NCBI RefSeq assembly: GCF_019649055.1
Contig: NW_026570291.1
Coordinates: 1-64,000, forward strand
Reading direction: 5' to 3'
Origin: Paramacrobiotus metropolitanus
Taxonomy: Eukaryota; Tardigrada; Eutardigrada; Parachela; Macrobiotidae
DNA: 64,000 nt
Position 1 is the first letter of the stretch. Each line of letters opens with the position of its first letter. Both the position numbers and the translations under genes were made by a program. This document shows positions 9,342-18,066 of this stretch, in pieces. A model generated the notes under the pieces. That model did no database searches. It was not told the origin of the DNA and worked only from the letters and a program-made list of their open reading frames with translations.

Positions 9342-10545
9342 GACTCGGAAGCCTCGGATGTACAGAGCACAAGTGATTCACCGGACACTGACTTCGATAA
9401 TGAGCCATCTGACCCTCCAGACAACAACTCATCGGATACCTGCGATGACGACGACGATAACGATATCGGCTTCGACCCTTCGGTTCTATGGGTAGGAATT
9501 GACACACCCCCGGACGAACCCCCAAAAGGTGGATCGTCCGGCAACGAACCTTCAAAGGAAGCCCAGCAACCCCAGAACGGAGGCTCGGGCCAACGACGGG
9601 CTGAGTTAACCGCAATTACGGTTTCTCACCCGGCTGACAGCCCAGCAACCTCGGCTACGTCCAGTGACGCGGCCCTAGAACAGGACCCTAATACCTCCGA
9701 AGCTGAATCCTCGGAAGCCAGCCCCACGTACGACGTCCGTGCGGCGGGACCACGGGTATCTCAGACCGACGACGAACAGATTGCCCAACAGGCGACACTC
9801 GTCGGAGGTAACCCCGTTGAACCCGATAAAAATACAAGTCCAGACGGAGCCTCGGCTAAACCGAAGGCAGCCTCGGTACGACAGACTAAGTCCGAGAGGA
9901 CCGTCTATAACCCATGGAAACGGGTACGGAGGCCGAAGCCAATAGCCATAGGCCCAACCGTCAACCGTCTTCAGCTCTATACCGAGGATAAAGACGAAGA
10001 CCGACCGCCCGTATTCGTTGAGAACAAGTGTACCCTACCACCCTTCTCAACCTGTGCCGTACTGGTGCGGACCCTCAACAGCATGGCCCCTCACCGGGAT
10101 ATCCATTTCGAATCTTTCCGGCGGAAGCATTCCGGAGTTCGGCCGATCGAAGACACTATTGAGATCCGACCAACTTGCGATACCGCATGGATCAAGGTCC
10201 AGAACGCGACCGAGTACAATCAGGTACTACGAAGAGGTGCGAAGATCGGATACATGCACTACAGCGACACTTATGGATTTGAACCCGACAATGAAGGGAT
10301 TGAATGGGAAATCCCAATGGGAGTAGCCCGAGTCTCACAACATGGAGACCGGCCATACAGCTTACCAAGGACGACACAATATGATGCCACTACGGTACGG
10401 ACTTAACAGAAGGTCCAGCTGCTTCCCAGGGCTATCGTCGAAGTCACGGTAACCCTCGACATAGAAGTTGACCCCGCTAAGAAGAAGTATCTAATGTACC
10501 TCGGCTCGGAGGAAGCCTTAGCGGAAGGTATCGAGATGAAGGATG
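9342..10545 (+). CDS. Pol: acidic linker and duplicated pre-RT domain
   Basis: After TGA 9339 the frame runs through an Asp/Ser-rich linker (9342-9960). It then enters a domain starting TLPPFS near 10,030, with strands and an N.TEY...L.RG.KIGY pattern (to about 10,265). This is the small beta-rich domain that precedes RT in many Gypsy Pols. After TAA 10404-10406 a second copy seems to start (LLPRAIVEVTV, 10,418-10,450). It stops near 10,545, where sequence jumps to RNase H. The second copy should have led into RT. Similarity of the two copies is by eye only. Confidence 0.55.
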
Positions 10546-10844
10546 GTCCCGTAGCATTCGCCAGCCGAGTTCTCCACGGAGCCGAGAAAAACTACGGAGT
10601 CACCTAATGGGAATGCCTAGCCGTAGTTTGGGCCGTCCAGAAGTTCAAACACTTTATTTATCATGGACCCTTCACCGTCATAACGGACCATCGAGCCTTA
10701 CAGAACCTGATGCGCTGTGAGTCCACTAGACCCGGCATCAACCCCCGGTTAACTCGGTGGGCTTTGGCTCTGCAAGGCAAGGACATCACCATCGAGTACA
10801 AACCTGGAGTCTTCTGCGACAACGCGGATGCTCTGTCTCGGTAG
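10546..10844 (+). pseudogene. RNase H domain remnant lacking its start
   Basis: The strings VAFASRVL, EKNYGVT, ECLAVVWAV, TDHRAL and NADALSR are the conserved blocks of the Gypsy RNase H that removes RNA from the RNA/DNA hybrid. The first block with the first catalytic Asp (DAS type) is absent. TAA 10605-10607 stands just before the WEC motif, and TAG 10842-10844 follows LSR. The Glu of ECLA, the Asp of TDH and the Asp of NAD remain. The missing N-terminus is part of the same deletion that removed RT. Confidence 0.85.
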
Positions 10845-11360
10845 CCCCTTGAACGACCCGACGATAACGACCCTCACAAAGAGTTGGACCAGGTACCCAA
10901 CTTTGAAGACTTCAAGGATGAGATCCGAATAAGGTCTCTCCGGGTACAAAGACATGAAATCAAGGAGAAGAGCCGAAAACATCCGGACCTCATACTCGAG
11001 CCCGGAGGCTGGACGGATGAGGCTAAAATTAAGTCTCTTCGAGTGGCAGCTGAATGGAAGCAGACCACAAATATGCGTCGCCCCGTTCCAAAAGCAACTC
11101 CGCTGTCCGGATGCAAGGTCATCTCGGACTGGAATGACCTGTCTACCCCATATGTACGGGTAATCAACGTAGTCGTACCGGACGACCCGGGCTCACAAGG
11201 CGAGTCGAGGGTCGGAACCGCAAAGGTACGGACTACCGAGGTTATCGGACCGGAGGCTCCGGGTTCACAAAGCGAACCCGAGGACGAAGAAGAGAAGCCG
11301 ATGGAGTCCAACAAGGAGTTACGCAGACTGCAACTCCGGGACCCTCACCTCCGGAATTAG
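10845..11360 (+). CDS. Pol linker between RNase H and integrase
   Basis: About 170 codons in the Pol frame, rich in charged residues with several Pro/Gly turns, bounded by TAG 10842 and TAG 11358. No domain recognised. A 32-residue motif (VVPDDPGSQ... / VIGPEAPGSQ...) occurs twice in degenerate form near 11,173 and 11,243. After the second stop the frame continues into the integrase N-terminal region. Confidence 0.5.
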   Translation, partial: PLERPDDNDPHKELDQVPNFEDFKDEIRIRSLRVQRHEIKEKSRKHPDLILEPGGWTDEAKIKSLRVAAEWKQTTNMRRPVPKATPLSGCKVISDWNDLSTPYVRVINVVVPDDPGSQGESRVGTAKVRTTEVIGPEAPGSQSEPEDEEEKPMESNKELRRLQLRDPHLRN

Positions 11361-11408
11361 ATTGATGAACTGGAAAACCAGGACCAGCTCGACCATAAAT
11401 CCCCACTG

Positions 11409-13304
11409 TTGGAACATTACCAGATGAGCGGAGGTCTATTGTACCGGTTGACCACCCACAACACTAAGTTGGAACGACGGTTCGTGGTCCCGCTCTTCAT
11501 GCGAAAAGGCATCATCCGAGCACTTCACGACGGAAAAACCGGTAATCACTTCGGCCGCGTGAAGACGTTGGAGGCAGCGAAGCTTCGGTACTACTGGGAC
11601 CGGATGCTATCCGACGTCCATGACTATGTGGATAACTGCCCCCGGTGTACCTTGGTGAACAAGCCCCGGACTAAACCACCCGGTAAACTCCAGAAGATGG
11701 AAGTAGGTGAGCCATGGTTCCGAGTCTACGCGGACTTTAAAGAACCTTTACCTCGGACTGAGTCGAAAGGCTACCAGTACATCGCGGTCGTCACCGACCA
11801 GTTCACCATAGCCCGAGCAACGAAGACTAACTCGGCAAAGGTGTTCGAAAAGTTCTTTGTAGAGGATGTCGTCCTGAAATACGGCATACCGACCCACATT
11901 CACACCGACCAAGGATCTCACTTCACGGCTAAGACCTTCGCCAAAGTAGCTAGAATCTTCGGGATCAAGCATACTTTCGGAACGGCCTACCACCCAGAGG
12001 GTCAAGGCCAAGTCGAGCGTTCCATGCAGACGATCTGGGACGGAATTCGGAAGGAATGCGACGCCAAGGATGGTCACCGATGGCACCGGAACCTACAGTA
12101 CGTAGTGTGCGGAATCAACTGAGCGAAACATGCGACCACCGGGTTCTCACCCTACTACATGCTGTACGGACGTGAGATGACCATACCCCAGGACGTCATC
12201 ACCGGAACCAACGCACCGGAACATTACACCGACAAGGAGCAATACATCAGAAGGATGAAGGAACGGCTCCATAGGGCTCTAGACATTGAGAAGACGAACA
12301 TCGATGAAGCCTTCGAAAAAGCTGCCGAACTCTACAACAAGAAGAAGTCGACACCGGACTTCCAGAAGAGAGACTTAGTCTTGGTAGAGTATCCCAATAA
12401 GGATCCTACCAGGAAGGAACGGTACGACGGAGTATGGACGGTGCTCAACTATAAAGGACCCAACAACCTTTGGCTCCGCAACGTCGAAACCGGAAAGGAA
12501 GATGTTGTCGCCGTGGATAGATGTAAACATCATCCAAGCAACAAGCGTCGGCGGATTACCCGATCTTATGGCCAGAAGAAAGCCGAGGTAACCCCGGGTA
12601 ACAGCCTTGCAACGGTGCCGTACCCCCATGAGGGTCAGCCCGCTCGCAATACCCGGGCCCGAAAGGCTAACTTAGCCGAAGAAGAGCCGAAGGGACCGGC
12701 AAAGGAGCCTCAGAAACCGGACTTAACGTCGGTTCAGGACCCCAATAAGGGTCCGTCCGACAAACCAGGTCCGGAGGAACTTCCTAAACCGAAACCAAAA
12801 CGTGGCCGACCGAGGAAAAAGCCCCCGTCGGACTTCGAGACACCAGCCCTGCAGGAATTGCAGAAGCAGGCTGTGAGAGAGGATGAACCTGAGGCTGTCC
12901 CGGAGAAGCCTGTGGACTTAGCCGGATCATCCGAGGCTAACCCGAAGAAGTCAGTGGACTTAGCCGCAAAACCCGAGGCCGACCCAATTAAGCCTAAGGA
13001 GCCTAAGGCACCGAAAGAGAAGCCGGCAAAACCGAAGAAACCGGTGAAGAAGCGACCCGACACGCCGGTCCCGGCTGTATCAACCAGTATTGCGGTTGAA
13101 CCTCCGGCTCCGAAACGGAAGTACGGGACGGTCAAGAAGCCTAAGTTAACGAGGTACTTGAAGAAGCTCAAGTGGCCGAAGATGAAGCACACAAGGATAT
13201 CCTCGACAGGATCACTGAAGGACGGGCAGAACCGGTCAAATCGACCAAACCCGCAAAGAAGCCCAAAACACCAAAACCCACCACACCACAAACATAGGCC
13301 ATAG
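11409..13304 (+). pseudogene. Integrase with HHCC, D,D(35)E core, GPY/F-like region and AT-hook tail
   Basis: The N-terminal zinc finger is visible as H-x6-H and C-P-R-C (11,526-11,655). Catalytic Asp 11733-11735, Asp 11907-11909 (HTDQGS) and Glu 12015-12017 (GQVER) give 57- and 35-residue gaps, the D,D(35)E spacing. TGA 12120-12122 interrupts just before the conserved GFSPYYMLYGR block. A GPNNLWLRN segment near 12,455 fits the GPY/F region that contacts host chromatin. The tail (12,560-13,304) is very basic and Pro-rich and has an AT-hook core, KRGRPRKK, at about 12,799-12,822, suggesting minor-groove DNA binding. The true end appears to be TAG 13302-13304. Confidence 0.92.
12737..12754 (+). 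repeat. CAATAA-loop stem-loop, stem GGACCC/GGGTCC
   Basis: 6-bp perfect stem with a loop one base longer (CAATAA), in the integrase tail coding region. Confidence 0.8.
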
Positions 13305-13470
13305 TTAACTTAGAATAAGTTAGGGCTTAGCTAGGACATAGTTCAGAATGGACCTTTGGTGTCGGAATGGGACCTCTTCAGTTGTGCATGGAATCTTCAG
13401 TTGAACTTATTTGGCCTTATCAGAATGCTAACGAGCCGTATCTCCTTTATCCCAACAGCCTCTCATAACG
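13305..13470 (+). promoter_or_regulatory. Pol-ORF C gap with candidate 3' splice site
   Basis: This 166-nt gap is AT-richer than its surroundings and non-coding. A pyrimidine-rich run ending CCCAACAG (AG at 13457-13458) stands 12 nt before the ATG of ORF C, the arrangement of a 3' splice acceptor for a subgenomic mRNA, as env-type ORFs use. The donor is unknown; GTAAGT near 1018 and GTAAAC near 1672 are candidates. Confidence 0.45.
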
Positions 13471-13797
13471 ATGTCTGACCGACGACGAGACCCTCCATCG
13501 AGCGGATTGAACAGCAGCCGACGCGACACCCGACGAACTCAGCCGTACCCGCACGACCGATCGGGCTCCCGAGCTGAAACGCGTTCGGCCACCCAAACCC
13601 CCATCCCACAGGTAACGAACCCGCATGCGAACATAGCGGCAGATTCTTTGGCAGGTTTAACGGTCGGGTCACGGATGGTCACTCAACCCCGGACGATCCC
13701 CCTCCAGACCTTGCCACCGGGCACTATGCTCGATGAAACCGGACTTTTGGTGAATGTGAGCGCGGCCACCGGTCAGAACGTACCGGCAGTACCGATC

Positions 13798-13810
13798 GAC
13801 CCAATAGGTC
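13798..13810 (+). repeat. CAATA-loop stem-loop in ORF C, stem GACC/GGTC
   Basis: 4-bp stem around CAATA, in the Pro/Met-rich N-terminus of ORF C. Confidence 0.75.
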
Positions 13811-13906
13811 AGATCCGCCCGCCACTTCTACCGGGACCATTCATCCCCGGACCAGTTATGCCACCGACGCTACCCTACATTCCAAATACGGTAACGAGCA
13901 TCCAGC

Positions 13907-13923
13907 CGGCCCCAATAGGGCCG
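13907..13923 (+). repeat. CAATA-loop stem-loop, stem CGGCCC/GGGCCG
   Basis: 6-bp perfect stem around CAATA, 96 nt after the previous one, in ORF C. Confidence 0.85.
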
Positions 13924-14617
13924 CTGATGACTCAAGCCGGGATGAATCCCATGCCGAACCAAATGTTCGCCATGTTCACCCAATGGTGCAACCAGATGGG
14001 TATGAACCAGCCACAAGGCGGCGCGGTCAACCCTCTGATGGGATACCCCATAGTCACTGGACCAATTGGAGCCTCGCAGCAGCCGACTTTACCGGCGGCG
14101 CCACGTCAGGACGGCACAAATATGCCTCCGGTGGTATCAGCGACGGCTCAGCCGGAACGTCAACGGACGCCATCCCCGTCCACTCGATACTACGAGGACG
14201 GAATGAAGGCTTTTTCAGTCCACATGCTGAAACGACCGAAGCCTCCGACATCATCGGCGGAGGCAGCCCCGGCACAATCAACGTCCGGACCCTCGATGGC
14301 CGGACCTTCCACAGCCAGACCTTCGGCAGCCGCAATCACGGTTGAACCGATCTCGGCCACATCCTCGGTCGGATCGCGAAGACAGATCCGACCCTCGGAA
14401 GAACTCACACTGGGTCTTATGGAAGCTGAAAGCGAATGGACCCTCGTCCAGCGCAAGATAGAAGCTCTCAAGTTGAGCGACCCTAACATTGCGCAATAAT
14501 TGACCCGATTGAACTCGGAAATGAAAGTGCTGGAGCAATACATCCAGGATACCCGGGCCGTACTCAAAGCCCGGAAGTCAACCTCCGAGACCCCAGCTTC
14601 GGAGAGAGGGCAAGACC

Positions 14618-17239
14618 CCAACAACCGCAACTACGGGGGCTTCGGCTGGATCGACTAACCCTCCTCCCCACCCTTCACAGACCGAAATAAACGCCCTAAT
14701 CGGACATACCGAAGCCTTAATCGAACAAATGCAGGATCGGAGACTACTCCAGGTTGAAGCCTCGGGCGATAAACCGAGACGCGACCTAAAGAATTGGACC
14801 GATGTTTTGACCATGGGAATTGAAGTACTTCGGAAGTTGGCGGCTCAAACCCCATTAATAGGGGACCAACTCCAGCTACTCCGAGCCTATTACAGGACCT
14901 TAGACTCCCAGATGTGGGAGGCCTCCGATTACTATTGGACCTTGAAAGCCCGACAGTTAACCCCCGGGACTTCAGCCTCGGAAAGAGGGCCAGCCTTAGC
15001 AACCGCAACTACGGGGGCTTCGGCTGGATCGACCAACCCTCCCCCCAACCCCTCGATGACCGAAGTACATGCGTTGCTCGAACACACCGAAGCTCTCGTG
15101 AAACGAATGCGAGAGCAGATACGAGCCGAAGGATTGGAAAACCCGGCGTCCGACCGGACGTGGGTCAGCTCTTTGAACCTCGGAGCCGAAGTACTCCGGA
15201 AACGGTTATCACGGACCCCTCTAACAGAAGAGCAACTGGATCTAATCCACGGTCAATACTGGGTCCTCAAAGCTCTGACCGAAGAGGCTCGAAACGAACA
15301 CCCCCTGGCACCCCCGAGAACGGTGGACAACGTGCCTGGATTGACGAGCCGAGGGACAGAACGGGGATCAGCCGTCGCAACCACAAGTATGGGGGCCTCG
15401 GCTGGAACAACAAGAACCCCGGACACCCGAGAAGCAAGCCCAACACGGCTACAGGTTCACGCAACCTTGAGGGAGGCGGACGACTTAGCGGTGCGACTCA
15501 ACCGTGAGCACCAGGAAACCTTACCGACCGACCCTCGGCACTTGGACCAGGAATTGGCCATCAACCGTATCATCCATGATTCCTACATGCTCCGACGGTC
15601 AATCGAAGTTACTAACTTCACCCCGCAGCAGATTCAGCAGTCCCGGCAAGCATTCCGGAACCTGCGTAGGATCATTGATGATAACCAAAACCCGGCATCA
15701 CCGACCCCACGTGACGTAGCCAAGTCAGATGTGTTCGTGGCTATCCGTAGAACTCGGCAGCAAGGACTTGTGCTTTTAGCGGAACTGCGTCGGCGCCGAG
15801 ACCGGTACCCTTTCGAGTCTGCACAGTGGGCAGAGGCAGGAGCACTCATCATTGAGACCCAATTGAAGCTCGGAGAAATCGAACGCCCTACCCACGACAG
15901 AATCCCAGCAGACGTCCGCGACAGATGGACCCTGGAGGGTGCAGTGGCATACGTGGAGCAACAGATAGCGGCTTTCAACCTAACTGAGGGAGCCGGACCA
16001 GAAGGGCAACAACCAAGCCCCGCTACCCGCCAGGCGTACGACCGAGCCGGAGACAGAAGGGCACTCTGGGAAAGAGTCAACCGAGTGACGAGGCTCAGCG
16101 ACAACGTCATAACGATGTTGATAAGACGCCGTGAACAGGCCTACAGCCTCAACGGACAAGAGGCTGCCCGACGAGTTTCCGACCTAATTACCGAGGTCAA
16201 CCGGGAGTCTGCGGACATTGCAGGTCTCATCTGGGAAGGGATCCCAACAGGACCCTGGGAAACTCGCGAGCTCCCGAGACTCTTATCCTCCATCGAGCGA
16301 CGTGCCGACAGCTACGGCATAGTCCTCTCCGACGACTCATCAAACCGGCCTGATGAAGCTGAAGCCAGACTCTGGAAGTGGCAAGAGATCAGAAAGACCT
16401 TAGAAAAGGGTCACACGCTCCTCTCCACCTTAGAACAAAGAAACAAGTGGGAGGGCAAGCCCTACCTTGACACGGACCGTGAACAAGCCAAGTTCCTGAA
16501 CGACGGGAACAATTTGACGTGTAACCTCCGTCAAGTGGCCAGACTCACCGAGGCTGGAATGCCAACAGCACCGGCCGACATCCGTGAGTTGGATGCGCTA
16601 CTTGGATACCTCGGTAGACGCATCGCCGAAGAAGGCGACCTGGACTCGGATGAATACTCGGAATACAGTCCGAGTCGGAGCCGTAGCCGAGATGGGGAAC
16701 CAACAGTGACCCCCGGCCCTGGCTCACACCGAAGCGTATCACCAATGTCAGAACCTCCGTCACCGATACCCTCACCGGACATCGAGATGTTCGATGACCC
16801 ACCGGAAATGGACTTCGGTATCACTATAACTACCGAAGAATTGAGGAGGGACTTAGCTGAAACCGAGCTAACAGCGGACCTTCTGACCCAGCGGATTGCT
16901 ACGCTGCAACACGGCGATGCGACTCTGCAGACCATCACCGAACAGCGCGACATGGCTCGTGGACATGCCGAGAAACTCCGGAAGAAGTTAGAGGAAAGAA
17001 GCCACAAGGAGGCTCAACCTCGGACCCCCGGGCCTCAACAGGCTAAACCATCGGGGCTTCCTCAACCTCGGACCCCCGGACCCTTGAGGGTCAACCCATC
17101 TGAGCCACCTCAACTCCAACCAGCCCCGACGGAACAGGAGATCCAAGCTCTCCGCGACGACATAGCCCTTAACGAAGGCTATGTCCGGGACTTAGCCGCT
17201 CAGGCTAACCAACTGGAGGATCGGCCCAGAGGAAGCTGA
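14618..17239 (+). CDS. ORF C, part 2: tandem helical modules
   Basis: Open for over 830 codons (ATG 14729; the frame is used from about 14,618). It contains a linker of type ASERG...ATTGASAGST and a helical module of about 85 residues, seen at about 14,690-14,970, 15,060-15,300 and, more diverged, 15,450-15,680. The best match is (H)TEAL(I/V), then EVLRK...TPL...QL. Further helical segments follow, then an acidic SR-like run (16,640-16,700), a coiled coil (16,820-17,010) and Pro-rich repeats. The frame ends in TGA 17237-17239, but coiled-coil sequence goes on in frame 1 from 17,221, so a 1-nt deletion near 17,220 is likely. Function unknown. Confidence 0.7.
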   Translation, partial: PTTATTGASAGSTNPPPHPSQTEINALIGHTEALIEQMQDRRLLQVEASGDKPRRDLKNWTDVLTMGIEVLRKLAAQTPLIGDQLQLLRAYYRTLDSQMWEASDYYWTLKARQLTPGTSASERGPALATATTGASAGSTNPPPNPSMTEVHALLEHTEALVKRMREQIRAEGLENPASDRTWVSSLNLGAEVLRKRLSRTPLTEEQLDLIHGQYWVLKALTEEARNEHPLAPPRTVDNVPGLTSRGTERGSAVATTSMGASAGTTRTPDTREASPTRLQVHATLREADDLAVRLNREHQETLPTDPRHLDQELAINRIIHDSYMLRRSIEVTNFTPQQIQQSRQAFRNLRRIIDDNQNPASPTPRDVAKSDVFVAIRRTRQQGLVLLAELRRRRDRYPFESAQWAEAGALIIETQLKLGEIERPTHDRIPADVRDRWTLEGAVAYVEQQIAAFNLTEGAGPEGQQPSPATRQAYDRAGDRRALWERVNRVTRLSDNVITMLIRRREQAYSLNGQEAARRVSDLITEVNRESADIAGLIWEGIPTGPWETRELPRLLSSIERRADSYGIVLSDDSSNRPDEAEARLWKWQEIRKTLEKGHTLLSTLEQRNKWEGKPYLDTDREQAKFLNDGNNLTCNLRQVARLTEAGMPTAPADIRELDALLGYLGRRIAEEGDLDSDEYSEYSPSRSRSRDGEPTVTPGPGSHRSVSPMSEPPSPIPSPDIEMFDDPPEMDFGITITTEELRRDLAETELTADLLTQRIATLQHGDATLQTITEQRDMARGHAEKLRKKLEERSHKEAQPRTPGPQQAKPSGLPQPRTPGPLRVNPSEPPQLQPAPTEQEIQALRDDIALNEGYVRDLAAQANQLEDRPRGS

Positions 17240-18066
17240 AGGAGCGGATCCAAGACCAACACCGGGTAGCCACAATGGACCTGGAGAGCCTGAAAGCTGA
17301 CTTAGATGTGGCACTTGCAAAAAGGAAGCATGAGGAAGAGAGCCGCAAAACGGTTCCACCTCAGCCTCCGGCCACCCAGCCGACCCAAGCCTCTGCAACC
17401 CAGGCAACTCAGCCTCCGGCTACTCCGCCGACTCAAACCCCCGCAAATCTACCGCAACAACCGGAACGGCCGGTAGCGCCCCAACAGGTCGCACCGACTC
17501 AGCGTCTTTCACCCCGCTCAATGGTGAGGGCGATGGAAAACATATCGGACCCGGGAGTCCTGCCGCCCGATGCTCAACCCTACATAGTTGAAGCCGTGAC
17601 TCGGGCCAATAATATCTTGACTGAGATGCGGACTCGCCGAGGTTTCTGTGACCGTCATAGCGCGGAATTCTTTAAACTGGATGGTGACATCACCGGAGTT
17701 GAAAACCATACCCGGGCAACTCGGATACTTCTACACCCGGAAACCCCGAAACACCAGTACAGCCAGGCTCAGCTGCAATCATGCGTGCTCTGGTTATCGG
17801 GCTTCATCCGGGATTACGAAGAAGAAAGACGAGCCAGAGAACGGCGAGAGGCAGACCGAGCCTCCAAGGATCAGTCTCGGATTCGGCAGATCGAACCCCC
17901 AGAGCAGGGTACATGTGACCAATCAACCCGGAGACCGACCATTAAGCCACCTTCGACGGCTACTACACCGTCAGGAAATTGGCCACTGGCAGTACCCGGA
18001 ATGAAGGAAACCATTCGGCGAGCACTTCAGCGAGCCGAGGATGCCAGCCACGAGATGCATGCTTAA
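17221..18066 (+). CDS. ORF C, part 3: coiled coil and Pro/Gln linker
   Basis: This continues part 2 after the frameshift. It begins with a Lys/Glu/Arg coiled coil (17,221-17,350), then a Pro/Gln/Ala-rich run, then a helical domain of about 150 residues with many charged residues. TAA 18064-18066 breaks it. The same frame opens directly into the next part, with no frame change, so the stop is a point mutation and not a gene end. No family recognised. Confidence 0.65.
   Translation, partial: SAQRKLKERIQDQHRVATMDLESLKADLDVALAKRKHEEESRKTVPPQPPATQPTQASATQATQPPATPPTQTPANLPQQPERPVAPQQVAPTQRLSPRSMVRAMENISDPGVLPPDAQPYIVEAVTRANNILTEMRTRRGFCDRHSAEFFKLDGDITGVENHTRATRILLHPETPKHQYSQAQLQSCVLWLSGFIRDYEEERRARERREADRASKDQSRIRQIEPPEQGTCDQSTRRPTIKPPSTATTPSGNWPLAVPGMKETIRRALQRAEDASHEMHA

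Larger units (their letters stand above)
6903..13304 (+). pseudogene. pol: Pol frame: protease, RNase H, integrase; reverse transcriptase missing
   Basis: One reading frame of 2134 codons that never shifts, cut by nine stops: TGA 7623, TAA 8265, TGA 9288, TGA 9339, TAA 10404, TAA 10605, TAG 10842, TAG 11358 and TGA 12120. The last stands where integrases of this type normally have Trp. Order: Pro/Arg-rich leader, retropepsin, a unique insert with two CPxC motifs, an acidic linker, a pre-RT domain and a truncated second one, RNase H remnant, linker, integrase with a long basic tail. No reverse transcriptase motif lies between protease and RNase H. Protease-RNase H-integrase order marks Ty3/Gypsy-type elements. 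It is expressed by frameshift from Gag. This copy cannot make a working Pol. Confidence 0.9.
13471..14617 (+). pseudogene. ORF C, part 1: Pro/Met-rich N-terminus and first helical unit
   Basis: Starts with ATG at 13471 and stays open to TAA 14497-14499, which follows GCG CAA and looks like a lost Gln codon. The same frame then runs in pattern to about 14,614. There an extra base in a C run, compared with the related repeat near 14,985, shifts the true frame by one. The first 60 residues are Arg/Ser-rich; residues 60-230 are Pro-, Met- and Gly-rich; the end is helical. No signal peptide or membrane segment is visible, so it is not an envelope protein of the usual kind. Function unknown. Confidence 0.65.
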
